Shown piece by piece: positions 35,819-45,290 of a DNA stretch of 64,000 nt (position 1 is its first letter; each line of letters opens with the position of its first letter). Source of the stretch: an uncultured Pelagimonas sp. (GTDB taxonomy: Bacteria; Pseudomonadota; Alphaproteobacteria; Rhodobacterales; Rhodobacteraceae); assembly GCA_947499735.1 (NCBI GenBank), contig CANMPP010000001.1, positions 930,001-994,000 on the forward strand, in the 5' to 3' direction. The translations under genes and the position numbers were made by a program. The notes beneath the pieces were generated by a model. That model worked only from the letters and a program-made list of their open reading frames with translations, was not told the DNA's origin and ran no database searches.

Positions 35819-37183
35819 TTAGCTGGCTTTTTTGCGCCCGCTTCTTTGGGGCATTGGCAGTTGCACACCGGCCTTTGACAAGATGATTTGCAAACGACCA
35901 AAGGCGGACCCTTTGCCCTGTTTTGACTGTTCCCCAATAAAGGCATCTAATGCGGGCCAGGCTTTGACGGCTTGGTCCAAAGTGGCATCTGACCCTTCTT
36001 TATAAAGACCAGCCCGGATTAAAGTTTCCGACTTTTCATATCGCCCCAATAAGTTTCGCGTCGAATTGATCAGTACATTTTCGAACTCAGACGCGGCCTC
36101 TGGCAGGCTACGTGAAATGGATTTCAATATGTCGATCGCAGGGTATCTGCCTCGTTCCGCAATTTGACGATCCAAAACAACGTGGCCGTCCAATACACCA
36201 CGCAAAATATCTGCCACAGGTTCATCCATATCCGAGCCTGCAACCAGAACGCTGAACACGCCAGTAATGTCGCCTTGGCCTTCCATTCCTGGTCCAGCTC
36301 TTTCCGCTAAGCGCATGATTTGGTTGGAAATAGAGGGCGGATAGCCGCGCATGGCTGGCAGTTCGCCAGAGGCCACTACAACCTCGCGATGGGCTTCTGC
36401 GAAACGTGTGATAGAATCCACCAACAGCAACACATGCTTGCCTTGATCGCGGAAATGTTCGGCGATGGTCATAGCTGCCAGAGGGCAACGGCGGCGTTCG
36501 GTCGGGGAACGATCCGAGGTTGCTGCGACAACAATAGATCGTTTCATCCCTTCAGGACCCAAGACATTGGCAACGTAATCCCGGACTTCTCGACCGCGTT
36601 CGCCCACCAGCGCCAAGACGACGACGTCGGCCTCAACGCCCCGTGTTAAATCAGCCAATAGTGTGGATTTACCGACACCAGAACCCGCAAACAATCCGAT
36701 CCTTTGGCCTTTTACAATTGGCAAAAGTGTGTCGAATGCGGCCAGTCCTGTTTTCAACCGATCTCCTAACCCGCGCCGCATTGTGGCTTTGGGGGGACGG
36801 GTGCGATAGGGGCGCGCGACAGGGCCTGGGCGGATGGGAAAACCGTCCAAAGCGTTCCCATAAGGATCCAGGACGCGACCAATCCAAGCATCAGAGGGGC
36901 TGATCACGGGTGCACCAAGAAGGACGACGCGATTGCCTAAGGCGATTCCGTCTGCGCCTTCATCGGGAAGCATCGCTATTTTGTCGTCTTTGATGCGCAG
37001 AACCTCACCAGTGACGGTTGTATCTCCTGAATAAAGCCGCAGGCGATCTCCGATACATGCAAGATGGGACAAGCCCTTTATCCACACAATCGCGCTATCC
37101 ACACCAACCACGCGTCCAGAGGCGCGAATGGATGGGGTGCGCGAAATCTGCTTCTTTAGTTCTATTAGGTCCGTGTCCGACAT
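35819..37183 (-). CDS. fliI: Flagellum-specific ATPase FliI
   Basis: ATPase of the flagellar type III export apparatus. 454 residues from the ATG with AGGAG eight bases upstream (MSDTDLIELKKQ). Walker A GLFAGSGVGKSTLLADL is near residue 160-175; further F1-beta-like motifs are VLALVGERGREVRDYV, VLLLVDSITRFAEAHREV and the GYPPSISNQIMRLAERAG region. Divergent from the flgB operon. fliH and fliJ, its usual partners, are not in the window. Confidence 0.95.
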   Translation of the reverse strand: MSDTDLIELKKQISRTPSIRASGRVVGVDSAIVWIKGLSHLACIGDRLRLYSGDTTVTGEVLRIKDDKIAMLPDEGADGIALGNRVVLLGAPVISPSDAWIGRVLDPYGNALDGFPIRPGPVARPYRTRPPKATMRRGLGDRLKTGLAAFDTLLPIVKGQRIGLFAGSGVGKSTLLADLTRGVEADVVVLALVGERGREVRDYVANVLGPEGMKRSIVVAATSDRSPTERRRCPLAAMTIAEHFRDQGKHVLLLVDSITRFAEAHREVVVASGELPAMRGYPPSISNQIMRLAERAGPGMEGQGDITGVFSVLVAGSDMDEPVADILRGVLDGHVVLDRQIAERGRYPAIDILKSISRSLPEAASEFENVLINSTRNLLGRYEKSETLIRAGLYKEGSDATLDQAVKAWPALDAFIGEQSKQGKGSAFGRLQIILSKAGVQLPMPQRSGRKKAS

Positions 37184-37229
37184 TCTGTCTTTCTCCTGAT
37201 TACGCAAACCGTTTCTAAAGGATTCGAGG

Positions 37230-37244
37230 TTAAGCCTTGATTGA
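37230..37244 (+). promoter_or_regulatory. Candidate CtrA-type box between fliI and flgB
   Basis: TTAA-GCCTTGA-TTGA differs at one position from the CtrA consensus TTAA-N7-TTAA. CtrA controls flagellar genes in many Rhodobacterales. A single match in a 78-base gap is suggestive only. Confidence 0.35.
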
Positions 37245-37267
37245 AGTTGTTCGAGGGAGAAGCCCCG

Positions 37268-37648
37268 ATGTTTGAAAATTTAGAAATACTTAATCTCGCC
37301 ATGGGGTTAGCGCGCCACTCTGGGCGTGCTCAATCTGCCAGTGCGCAGAATTTGGCGAATGCGGACACGCCCGGATACGGTGCGATTGTCGTTCCGGATT
37401 TCGAAGATACGCTGGGCCAATCTTATACCAGCCAGCGCGCGACCCGGTCCACGCATTTGAACGGGTATGATCCTGAAGAACGCCCCTTTGAAGAGCGGGT
37501 TCGCGATTCAGAAGATCCCAACGGAAACACGGTTTCTCTCGAACTAGAAATGCTGAATGCGGCGCAGGCGATGCGTGAGCATTCGAATGCGATGTCTGTG
37601 TATCGCTCCAGCATGAAAATTCTGCGTACCAGCATCAATACACAATAA
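37268..37648 (+). CDS. flgB: Flagellar basal-body proximal rod protein FlgB
   Basis: 126 residues from the ATG after GAGGGAGAAG. The N-terminal rod signature SAQNLANADTPGYGAIVVPDF is the axial-protein motif; the C-terminal helix MREHSNAMSVYRSSMKILRT ends the protein. It is the first gene of a plus-strand operon running to fliL. No signal peptide: exported through the flagellar channel. Confidence 0.93.
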   Translation: MFENLEILNLAMGLARHSGRAQSASAQNLANADTPGYGAIVVPDFEDTLGQSYTSQRATRSTHLNGYDPEERPFEERVRDSEDPNGNTVSLELEMLNAAQAMREHSNAMSVYRSSMKILRTSINTQ

Positions 37649-37659
37649 GAGGTATCACC

Positions 37660-38052
37660 ATGAGTATGTTTGACGACGCAATGTCGGTGACTATGAGCGG
37701 TCTAAAGGCCCAAGCGACACGTCTTCGTGTGATTACGGAAAATATTGCGAACGTGGATACGCCAGGCTTTCGTCGTAAGATGGTGCCTTTCGAAATCGCG
37801 GATTCCTCAAGCGGTCTGATCGATCAGGTCGAAGTTGGAAAGGTGGAATTGGACGATAGCGAATTGCCTGAAATCCATGATCCGGCGCATCCGATGGCGA
37901 ATGATAGCGGGTATTATCAGGGATCCAACGTCAACATCGTGATCGAAATAGCCGACGCCCGGGAAGCGCAGCGCAGCTATGAGGCCAATTTGAAAATTTA
38001 CGAACAGACAAAACAAATGACAGCAGGCCTTTGGGACCTGTTGCGCAACTAA
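37660..38052 (+). CDS. flgC: Flagellar basal-body rod protein FlgC
   Basis: 130 residues. The axial motif is ITENIANVDTPGFRRKMVPF near the N-terminus, and the C-terminal segment DAREAQRSYEANLKIYEQTK is typical of FlgC. It follows flgB by 11 bases with AGAGGT as ribosome site. Forms the proximal rod with FlgB and FlgF. Confidence 0.94.
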   Translation: MSMFDDAMSVTMSGLKAQATRLRVITENIANVDTPGFRRKMVPFEIADSSSGLIDQVEVGKVELDDSELPEIHDPAHPMANDSGYYQGSNVNIVIEIADAREAQRSYEANLKIYEQTKQMTAGLWDLLRN

Positions 38053-38091
38053 TTAACAGACAGTTTTAAACAAAAATAAGACGAGGCCAGA

Positions 38092-38400
38092 ATGGACGTT
38101 CGATCACTTTATGCTGCTCAGCAGTACTCTGCATTAAAACCCGCACTCGAAACCAGTGAACTGGATGGAATGGCGGATCAAGGCCCATCTTTACGGGAAA
38201 ATGTCAATCAAGCGGTCACCGATTTCTCCGAATTGCTGAAGACATCTGAAGAGTTGGCCGAGACTGGTTTCCTAGGCGAATCCGACCCGCATGCTCTGGT
38301 CGAGGCACTTAGTAAATCTGAACTGGCCGTTGAGACAGTCGTGGCCATACGAAACAAAGTGGTTGAAGCCTATCAAGAAATCTTGCGGATGCCAGTCTGA
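38092..38400 (+). CDS. fliE: Flagellar hook-basal body complex protein FliE
   Basis: 102 residues. FliE links the MS ring to the rod. The C-terminal half, SDPHALVEALSKSELAVETV followed by IRNKVVEAYQEILRMPV, is the family motif with the terminal MPV characteristic. It overlaps fliQ by one base (TGATG). Confidence 0.92.
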   Translation: MDVRSLYAAQQYSALKPALETSELDGMADQGPSLRENVNQAVTDFSELLKTSEELAETGFLGESDPHALVEALSKSELAVETVVAIRNKVVEAYQEILRMPV

Positions 38401-38669
38401 TGATCAACGAAACGATTTTCTACGACACGCTACGGCAAACGTTGTGGGTGGCCTGCGTCATTTCAGCACCCATTCTTGCTACGGCATTGCTGGCGGGTGT
38501 CACAATCGGTTTGTTTCAAGCGCTAACATCGATTCAGGAAATGACGCTTACTTTTGTGCCCAAACTGATCGCGATCTTACTCGTGTTTTGGGCCTCTATG
38601 AGCTTTATGACAGAGACGCTCGTTTCCTTTTTTCATTCCCGAATTTTACCTTTGATCGCAGGAGGTTAA
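38400..38669 (+). CDS. fliQ: Flagellar export apparatus protein FliQ
   Basis: 89 residues with two hydrophobic helices (about 15-40 and 55-78). Family features: LLAGVTIGLFQALTSIQEMT and TFVPKLIAI. Part of the FliPQR export gate. fliP, fliR and flhB are not in the window. Its end carries AGGAGG, the ribosome site of flgF. Confidence 0.93.
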   Translation: MINETIFYDTLRQTLWVACVISAPILATALLAGVTIGLFQALTSIQEMTLTFVPKLIAILLVFWASMSFMTETLVSFFHSRILPLIAGG

Positions 38670-38670
38670 T

Positions 38671-39390
38671 ATGGAAGCAGCAACATATACCGCACTGGCA
38701 CGCCAAACTGGTTTGATGCGCGAGATGCAAATCATTGCCAATAACATGGCCAACTCCAGCACAACAGGTTTCCGTCAAGAAGGCATCATTTTTTCCGAAT
38801 ACGTTATGGAGAGCAATCAGGGCGATTATGTCGCGATGCCTGCCAGCCGGATAGGAAATTCTTTATACGCGCAAGGTGAATTCAAGCACACAGGCGGTGC
38901 TTTGGATCTTGCGATTGAAGGTGATGGCTTTTTCCTAATCGAAACACCAGAGGGCGAACGTCTCAGCCGTGCTGGATCGTTTTCTGCCACTGCTGCAGGT
39001 GAATTGGTGACCCATGACGGGTACCCAGTTCTAGATACTGGCGGCGCACCTGTTTTTCTACCAGGCAATGTGATGGATCTGCAGGTTGCAGCCGATGGTA
39101 CGGTTAGTGCCGATGGGCAGCCTGTTGGGCAGATCGGTGTTTTTGCCCCTGTAGATCAGGCCCGAATGGTGCGTGAAGGCGGTGTTGTCTTTCGCGCAGA
39201 TGAGGGATGGGATCCAGTAGAGAACCCAATGATTAAACAGGGTTACGTCGAGGACTCTAACGTTAATCAGGTTTTGCAAATTGCACGGATGATCGAGGTG
39301 CAGCGCGCCTATGAGACCGGACAGAAATTTCTGGAACGCGAAGATGAACGGATCAGATCAGCCGTTAAAACCATTATTGGCCAAGGATAA
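38671..39390 (+). CDS. flgF: Flagellar basal-body rod protein FlgF
   Basis: 239 residues. The axial N-terminal motif is MQIIANNMANSSTTGFRQEG and the C-terminal helix is NVNQVLQIARMIEVQRAYET. The central D1 domain contains DLAIEGDGFFLIETPEGE. AGGAGG sits eight bases upstream of the ATG. It precedes its paralogue flgG by 6 bases; length and order distinguish it. Confidence 0.93.
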   Translation: MEAATYTALARQTGLMREMQIIANNMANSSTTGFRQEGIIFSEYVMESNQGDYVAMPASRIGNSLYAQGEFKHTGGALDLAIEGDGFFLIETPEGERLSRAGSFSATAAGELVTHDGYPVLDTGGAPVFLPGNVMDLQVAADGTVSADGQPVGQIGVFAPVDQARMVREGGVVFRADEGWDPVENPMIKQGYVEDSNVNQVLQIARMIEVQRAYETGQKFLEREDERIRSAVKTIIGQG

Positions 39391-39396
39391 AGAACT

Positions 39397-40182
39397 ATGA
39401 AAGCATTACAAATCGCAGCAAGCGGCATGTCGGCCCAACAAACACGGGTCGAAGTCATTTCTAACAACCTCGCGAATATGAGCACGACTGGCTACAATGC
39501 ACGTCGTGCTGAATTCGCTGACCTGCACTATCAACAAGTCGCACGCGCCGGTACAGTCAATGCCTCAGATGGTACAGTCCTTCCTACCGGTATTCAGTTG
39601 GGTTTGGGCGTGCGACCAACAGCAGTTTCCATGATCCTTGCACAAGGTACGCCAACAGCCACCGGGGGTGATTTGGATGTGGCGATTCAAGGGTCCGGCT
39701 ATTTTGAAGTGACTTTGCCGAACGGCGAACTGGCCTACACACGAGATGGCGGTTTTAAGCGTAATGGTGAGGGTCTCGTTGTAACCTCAGACGGTTACGC
39801 GGTGTCCCCAGAAATCGTGATTCCTGAAGATTCCGAGAGCATTTCGATAAACGCTGATGGTGAAGTTTACGCTTATTTCGCCGATGATAGTGATGGCGAA
39901 CTGCTTGGGCAACTGACCATGGCAGGTTTTGCCAACCCCAAAGGCCTGGAGGCGCTAGGGTCAAACCTCTTTGGAGAGACAGAAGCATCTGGTGGTGCTT
40001 TCCAATCGACACCTGGTTTGGATGGGCTTGGAACATTGCTTCATGGATATCTGGAAGAGAGTTCGGTTGATCCGGTAACAGAAATTACGGATCTTATTGA
40101 GGCTCAACGTGGATACGAATTGAATTCGAAAGTCATTTCCGCAGCAGACCAGATGCTGGGTGCGACGGCTCAGGTAAGATAA
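39397..40182 (+). CDS. flgG: Flagellar basal-body distal rod protein FlgG
   Basis: 261 residues, the normal FlgG length. MKALQIAASGMSAQQTRVEV, the axial motif ISNNLANMSTTGYNARRAEF, the central DLDVAIQGSGYFEVTLPNGE and the terminal DLIEAQRGYELNSKVIS are diagnostic. Forms the distal rod crossing the periplasm. Stop overlaps flgA start by one base (TAATG). Confidence 0.95.
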   Translation: MKALQIAASGMSAQQTRVEVISNNLANMSTTGYNARRAEFADLHYQQVARAGTVNASDGTVLPTGIQLGLGVRPTAVSMILAQGTPTATGGDLDVAIQGSGYFEVTLPNGELAYTRDGGFKRNGEGLVVTSDGYAVSPEIVIPEDSESISINADGEVYAYFADDSDGELLGQLTMAGFANPKGLEALGSNLFGETEASGGAFQSTPGLDGLGTLLHGYLEESSVDPVTEITDLIEAQRGYELNSKVISAADQMLGATAQVR

Positions 40183-40592
40183 TGCGGTATCTTTTCGCTC
40201 TATTCCTTATGGCTAGCCCAGCTTTGGGTGATCACATCGCCGCTAATTCCGTCATCCGTGCAAGGCAGGTCATATTGGCCGAACATTTGACGGTTTTGGC
40301 GGGAGATGTGGCTACAGGTTATGAAGACGCGTCAGAACTCATTGGAAAAGAGGCCACGCTTATGATTGCGCGTGGTCGTCCCATCCTAAGAGGTTATGTG
40401 ACTGAGCCAGCTTTGGTTGAGCGAAATGATATTGTCGAAATTGTCTATGAATCCAGTTCGTTATCAATAAAAGTGGAAGGCCGATCTCTATCTCGTGGCG
40501 CTATTGGCGAGAAAATTCGGGTGATGAACCTGAGTTCTCGTTCGACCGTGTTTGGCACGGTAGGGGCCGACGGCCGCGTTTTCGTTCGGTGA
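40182..40592 (+). CDS. flgA: P-ring assembly chaperone FlgA
   Basis: 136 residues, the short alphaproteobacterial form. A signal peptide (MRYLFALFLMASPALG) is followed by an SAF-like domain (VIRARQVILAEHLTVLAGDV, ATLMIARGRPILRGYV) and the ending GRSLSRGAIGEKIRVMNLSS. It helps build the P ring; the P-ring gene flgI is not in this cluster. One base overlap with flgG. Confidence 0.9.
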   Translation: MRYLFALFLMASPALGDHIAANSVIRARQVILAEHLTVLAGDVATGYEDASELIGKEATLMIARGRPILRGYVTEPALVERNDIVEIVYESSSLSIKVEGRSLSRGAIGEKIRVMNLSSRSTVFGTVGADGRVFVR

Positions 40593-40596
40593 AAAT

Positions 40597-41340
40597 ATGA
40601 TTTATGCTAAACCTCTTCTTCAGTTGGGTCTGTCTGCGTGTCTTATGACCGGGATTGGCTGTACGCGATTGGACCATGTCGGCAAAGAACCCAGCTTTAC
40701 CGCTCAGACACAGAGTTTGGAGCGTGTTGCAATGTCCACGCCTTCGATACCTGTATCGACGGGCCCAGTTGATGTTTTTGACAATGCATCGCTTTGGCGC
40801 GCCGGACAAAATTCGTTGTTGGGTGACCGTCGGGCAGCCAATCGCGGCGACATTATGACGGTCGTGATTGAAATCGATGAAAGCGCGGAATTTGAAAACT
40901 CGTCAGAGAGATCTCGTTCTGCCGAGGAGAGTTTTTCCCTTCCTCAACTGTTCGGCATACCGCAACGCATTGATGAAAGTCTGCCAGACGGTGCGAGCAT
41001 GGACGATGCCGTTTCGATTTCCAGTTCCAGTGACTCGTCAGGCGATGGGTCAATCAGCCGAAGCGAAGAACTGACGTTGCGTGTTGCGGCAACAATTATC
41101 AACGTGCTGCCGAACGGTGTCTTGGAAATACAAGGTGTACAAGAAGTTCGCGTTAATTATGAATTACGTGCTTTGTACATTTCCGGCTTTGTTCGGCCAC
41201 AAGATATCTCCCGTCAAAACGAGATTACATACGACAAAATCGCATCTGCCAAAATTTCTTATGGTGGTCGTGGCCATATCACAGATGTTCAGCAACCACG
41301 CTACGGTCAACAGGTCGTAGACATGGTATTACCATTCTAG
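40597..41340 (+). CDS. flgH: Flagellar L-ring lipoprotein FlgH
   Basis: 247 residues. Lipoprotein signal MIYAKPLLQLGLSACLMTG with the lipobox near ACLMTGIGC. Family motifs: SLWRAGQNSLLGDRRAANRG, DIMTVVIEIDESAEFEN, LRVAATIINVLPNGVLEIQG and the C-terminal SRQNEITYDKIASAKISYGG. Forms the outer-membrane bushing of the flagellum. Confidence 0.95.
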   Translation: MIYAKPLLQLGLSACLMTGIGCTRLDHVGKEPSFTAQTQSLERVAMSTPSIPVSTGPVDVFDNASLWRAGQNSLLGDRRAANRGDIMTVVIEIDESAEFENSSERSRSAEESFSLPQLFGIPQRIDESLPDGASMDDAVSISSSSDSSGDGSISRSEELTLRVAATIINVLPNGVLEIQGVQEVRVNYELRALYISGFVRPQDISRQNEITYDKIASAKISYGGRGHITDVQQPRYGQQVVDMVLPF

Positions 41341-41352
41341 AAAGGTGTAAAA

Positions 41353-41883
41353 ATGCGTTTTTTAATACCTGTTGTTTTGGGTTTGATCGGTTTGGGCGGT
41401 GGCGTTGGTGCCGGTATGTTCTTGTCCTCGCCTGGTGAAGATGAAACCTCGATTGCGCCGGAGGCTGGCCGGGTGGAAGAAGTAGATGTTGCATCTGCTG
41501 GTGATCCGAGCGATCCGTATCGATATGTCGCCAATAAGCGTCGTGAAAAAACGGGTGATACGGAATTTGTCGATTTTAGTCGACAATTTGTCGTTCCAGT
41601 TATCACGAAGGAACGCATGGAGTCGCTGGTGGTTGCTTCGATTAGCGTTGAAATCGCTGCAGGGCAAGCCGAGGCGTTTTTTGCAAAAGAACCCAGATTG
41701 CGCGATTCCATGATGCAGGTCATGTTCGATCATGCAAATCTAGGTGGCTTTGACGGCCCATTCACCAACTCAACGCGCTTGCATGTATTGCGCCGTAATC
41801 TGCTTGAAGCAGCAGACAATGTTGTTGGTGATGTTGTGGTTTCAGTTCTGTTCGGTGAACTAGCCCGCCAAGATCAGCCATAA
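41353..41883 (+). CDS. fliL: Flagellar basal body-associated protein, FliL family
   Basis: 176 residues. One N-terminal membrane anchor (residues 4-25, MRFLIPVVLGLIGLGGGVGA) and a periplasmic domain after an acidic linker. The C-terminal ALRDSM-like segment, EPRLRDSMMQVMFDHANLGG and LHVLRRNLLEAADNVVGD, matches FliL proteins of Rhodobacterales, which follow flgH. It is thought to support torque at the stator. Last gene of the block. Confidence 0.8.
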   Translation: MRFLIPVVLGLIGLGGGVGAGMFLSSPGEDETSIAPEAGRVEEVDVASAGDPSDPYRYVANKRREKTGDTEFVDFSRQFVVPVITKERMESLVVASISVEIAAGQAEAFFAKEPRLRDSMMQVMFDHANLGGFDGPFTNSTRLHVLRRNLLEAADNVVGDVVVSVLFGELARQDQP

Positions 41884-41909
41884 TTTCCACATATTCATAG
41901 CTCTAATAA

Positions 41910-41943
41910 GAAACCCGCGCCAATTATGGCGCGGGTTTCTTTT
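41910..41943. terminator. Bidirectional terminator between fliL and nqrF
   Basis: A 12-bp perfect stem GAAACCCGCGCC/GGCGCGGGTTTC with loop AATTAT; a T-rich tail (TTTTG) follows on the plus strand and an AAGAAAC-derived tail on the minus strand. Confidence 0.9.
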
Positions 41944-41965
41944 GTTTCCAGAATGACTTTATAGG

Positions 41966-43189
41966 TTATCCGCCAAAGTCATCCAACATGATATCTTCAC
42001 GATCCACACCCAGATCGACCAGCATGTTGATCACGGATTGGTTCATGATGGGTGGACCACACATGTAGAATTCGCAATCTTCTGGGGCAGGGTGGTTCTT
42101 GAGATATTCATCATAAAGAACATTATGGATAAAGCCTGTATATCCGTCCCAGTCATCTTCCGGCAGAGCATCGGACAAGGCCACATGCCATTCAAAGTTC
42201 GGGAATTCGGCCGCGAGCTGATCGAAATCTTCAACGAAGAACATTTCTTTCTTAGAGCGAGCGCCGTACCAGAATGTGATTTTGCGATCTTTGTTTTTCA
42301 AACGTTTCAGCTGGTCGAAAATATGAGACCGCATTGGGGCCATACCAGCGCCACCGCCGACAAACACCATTTCTTTTTCAGTTTCGCGTGCGAAAAATTC
42401 GCCGAAAGGACCAGAAATCGTAACCTTGTCGCCTGGCTTTAGGTTGAAGATGTAGGATGACATCTGGCCAGGAGGCACGCCTTCTGAACGTGGAGGCGGT
42501 GACGCCACACGAACGTTGAGCATGATCATGCCTTTTTCGTCCGGGTAGTTCGCCATGGAATACGCACGTTCAATCGGTTCAGGAACCGTGGATTCAAATT
42601 GCCACAGATTGAACTTGTCCCAATCTTCGCGATATTCCTCCTGGATATCAAAATCCTTGTAGGACAGCTGGTGAGCAGGTGCCTCAATCTGGATATAGCC
42701 ACCCGCGCGGAAATTCACATCTTCGCCTTCAGGAAGTTCCAGCACCAAAGCTTTAATGAATGTCGCCACATTTTCATTGGAACGTACAGTACATTCCCAT
42801 TTTTTGACGCCAAACACTTCTTCTGGAACTTCGATTTCCATGTCCTGCTTTACCGCGACCTGACAAGATAGACGGTCACCACAGGCCGCTTCACGTTTTG
42901 TGATATGGCCTTCTTCGGTCGGTAAGATGGACCCGCCACCAGCATGGATTTTCACACGACATTGCGCGCAGGTGCCACCGCCACCACAGGCGGAAGGAAC
43001 AAACAGTTTCTGTTCCGCCAGTGTTTGCAAAAGCTTACCACCGGCAGGGACAGAGATCGTTTTTTCGCCGTTGATCGTGATGTTTACATCGCCGGACGAA
43101 ACAAGTTTGGATCGCGCCGCCAGAATGATGGAAACCAGCGCCAAAACGATGATGGTAAAGAGGACGACGCCGAGTACAAAAGTTAGCAT
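41966..43189 (-). CDS. nqrF: Na+-translocating NADH:quinone reductase subunit F
   Basis: Entry point of electrons into NQR: oxidises NADH by FAD and passes electrons to a [2Fe-2S] cluster. 407 residues. One N-terminal membrane helix (1-25), ferredoxin domain with [20 protein letters not shown] and a fourth Cys in [12 protein letters not shown], an FAD site around [10 protein letters not shown], and NADH-binding [19 protein letters not shown]. It ends in MLDDFGG as usual. Last gene of the nqrABCDEF operon. Confidence 0.97.
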   Translation of the reverse strand: MLTFVLGVVLFTIIVLALVSIILAARSKLVSSGDVNITINGEKTISVPAGGKLLQTLAEQKLFVPSACGGGGTCAQCRVKIHAGGGSILPTEEGHITKREAACGDRLSCQVAVKQDMEIEVPEEVFGVKKWECTVRSNENVATFIKALVLELPEGEDVNFRAGGYIQIEAPAHQLSYKDFDIQEEYREDWDKFNLWQFESTVPEPIERAYSMANYPDEKGMIMLNVRVASPPPRSEGVPPGQMSSYIFNLKPGDKVTISGPFGEFFARETEKEMVFVGGGAGMAPMRSHIFDQLKRLKNKDRKITFWYGARSKKEMFFVEDFDQLAAEFPNFEWHVALSDALPEDDWDGYTGFIHNVLYDEYLKNHPAPEDCEFYMCGPPIMNQSVINMLVDLGVDREDIMLDDFGG

Positions 43190-43201
43190 ATTTCGCGCTC
43201 C

Positions 43202-43813
43202 TTACAGTTTCACGCCAGAGAAGGACATGAAGGCCATCGCCATCAAACCCGCAGTGATAAACGTGATGCCAAGACCTTGCAGACCGTCTGGAATATCGGA
43301 ATATTTCAGCTTTTCACGCACGCCAGCCATCGCAGTGATCGCCAATGCCCAACCAAAGCCGGATGACACGCCATAGGTCATGCTTTCCGCAAAGTTGTAA
43401 TCCCGTTCCACCATGAAGAGGGAACCACCCAAAATCGCGCAGTTCACTGTGATCAATGGCAGGAAGACACCCAAAGCATTGTAGAGCGGCGGGAAATATT
43501 TATCCAAAACCATCTCAAGGATCTGAACCAGAGCCGCGATAACACCGATATAAGAGATCAGGCCAAGGAAGGTCAGATCAACATTTTCGACACCAGCCCA
43601 AGCCAGCGCACCGGGGGCCAATAGTTTGGTCAGCAGCAGGTTGTTGGCAGGGACCGTGATGGCCTGAACGATCATAACTGAGATGCCCAGACCAATCGCT
43701 GTTCCAATTTTTTTCGAAACCGCGATGAAGGTACACATGCCGAGAAAGAAGGAGAGGGCCAGGTTTTCGACAAAGACCGCCTTGACCGCGAGGGAAAGTA
43801 AACCTTCCATCAA
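43202..43813 (-). CDS. nqrE: Na+-translocating NADH:quinone reductase subunit E
   Basis: 203 residues, six membrane helices. Family motifs: [20 protein letters not shown], where the Cys contributes to an intramembrane iron site shared with NqrD, and [20 protein letters not shown]. It overlaps nqrD by 4 bases. Confidence 0.96.
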   Translation of the reverse strand: MMEGLLSLAVKAVFVENLALSFFLGMCTFIAVSKKIGTAIGLGISVMIVQAITVPANNLLLTKLLAPGALAWAGVENVDLTFLGLISYIGVIAALVQILEMVLDKYFPPLYNALGVFLPLITVNCAILGGSLFMVERDYNFAESMTYGVSSGFGWALAITAMAGVREKLKYSDIPDGLQGLGITFITAGLMAMAFMSFSGVKL

Positions 43814-44463
43814 TGTGCCTCCACAGTTTGGATTTTGTATTCACGCTCTTCGACTTGCTTTGGCTTCCATGTGCGGAAGGCCCAGATGAACAAGCCAATG
43901 ATAAAGAACGCTGATGGTGGCAGCAGCAGCATGCCGTTTGGCACATACCAGCCACCGTTGTTTACGGTTGGCAGGATTGTGATGCCAAACAGGCTACCGG
44001 CGCCGAACAGTTCGCGGACGAAACCAACCAGCAAAAGGATAAGACCGTAGCCTGCACCATTGCCGATACCATCGATGAAGCTATCGATCGGTGGGTTTTT
44101 CATCGCAAACGCTTCAGCGCGGCCCATAACGATACAGTTCGTGATGATCAGGCCAACGAAAACTGACAGGGTTTTGGAGATCTCAAAGGCATAAGCTTTG
44201 AGAACCTGATCGACCATGATCACGAGTGACGCAATGATGACCATTTGAACGATGATACGGATCGAACCTGGAATGTGGTTGCGTAGCATCGAAATGAACA
44301 TCGATGAAAACGCAGTCACGGTTGTCACAGCAATCGCCATAACCATCGCCACTTGCAGGGAGGATGTCACCGCAAGTGCGGAACAAATACCCAGGACCTG
44401 CAATGTGATCGGGTTGTTGTCGACCAATGGATCGACGAGCATTTCCTTGCGTGTCTGGGCCAT
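43810..44463 (-). CDS. nqrD: Na+-translocating NADH:quinone reductase subunit D
   Basis: 217 residues, six membrane helices, homologous to NqrE. Motifs: [20 protein letters not shown] (iron-site Cys) and [20 protein letters not shown]. Shares one base with the nqrC stop and 4 bases with nqrE. Confidence 0.96.
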   Translation of the reverse strand: MAQTRKEMLVDPLVDNNPITLQVLGICSALAVTSSLQVAMVMAIAVTTVTAFSSMFISMLRNHIPGSIRIIVQMVIIASLVIMVDQVLKAYAFEISKTLSVFVGLIITNCIVMGRAEAFAMKNPPIDSFIDGIGNGAGYGLILLLVGFVRELFGAGSLFGITILPTVNNGGWYVPNGMLLLPPSAFFIIGLFIWAFRTWKPKQVEEREYKIQTVEAH

Positions 44464-45290
44464 CAGATTTCTCCTGCCTTCAGTTTCGTCAAGAAGGGTG
44501 TAAAGCCGTTTTCACCCATCCAGAAACGAACGAGGTTGTTTACACCAGCAGAGGTCAGCGTCGCGCCAGCCAATGCATCTACATGGTAATCGGCGCCCGC
44601 TGGGGATGCTGATTTCGCAACATTGATTTGCAAAACACCACTGTCATCGACCAGCTTTTTCCCATTCCACAGCGCTTTCCAACGTGGGTTGTCCACCTCG
44701 GCACCAAGGCCTGGGGTTTCTGCATGGGAATAGAATTGCAGACCAAAGATGTCATTGCCGTTCTCTTCTAAAGCAATAAAGCCGTACAATGTAGACCATA
44801 GGCCATATCCGTAGACGGGCAGAATCACTTTATCGATAGCGCCCGCATCATCGCGTAGGAAGTAAACCGTTACGAATTTGCTTTGGCTGCCGATACCTGC
44901 TGGATCGTCGGAAAGTGACGTGGACAATTCTGGGTCAGCTGCTGCTGCAACATCGTCAAAAGTGGCCGGGTCATATTGCGCATCGACAAATTCGCCAGTC
45001 GCCAATTCCAGAACATGGGGTTCAAAGGCGCTGAAGGCTTCGGTCACATCTGCGGCAGGATCATAGACACCCGCAACTTGCAAAACGTTGATTTGCTTGT
45101 CGCGTAGTTTGTTCACTTCCTGCACCGGGCGCAGGGCCACGGATACAGCGGAAACAATCATGGATGCGACCAAGCATAGTGTAACAGCCACGGCGATTGT
45201 TTTTGGAACCGAATCCGACGGCAGCGCCATGAAACGCTGGAACGCGTTTTGCGATGTTTGGACGTCGTCTTGTTTTTGATCGTCAGACAT
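44463..45290 (-). CDS. nqrC: Na+-translocating NADH:quinone reductase subunit C
   Basis: 275 residues from the ATG of [11 protein letters not shown]. One N-terminal membrane helix (residues 28-50) and a large periplasmic domain. The covalent FMN site is the second Thr in [17 protein letters not shown], modified by Apb[21 protein letters not shown] is a family motif. Overlaps nqrB by 8 bases. Confidence 0.96.
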   Translation of the reverse strand: MSDDQKQDDVQTSQNAFQRFMALPSDSVPKTIAVAVTLCLVASMIVSAVSVALRPVQEVNKLRDKQINVLQVAGVYDPAADVTEAFSAFEPHVLELATGEFVDAQYDPATFDDVAAAADPELSTSLSDDPAGIGSQSKFVTVYFLRDDAGAIDKVILPVYGYGLWSTLYGFIALEENGNDIFGLQFYSHAETPGLGAEVDNPRWKALWNGKKLVDDSGVLQINVAKSASPAGADYHVDALAGATLTSAGVNNLVRFWMGENGFTPFLTKLKAGEI

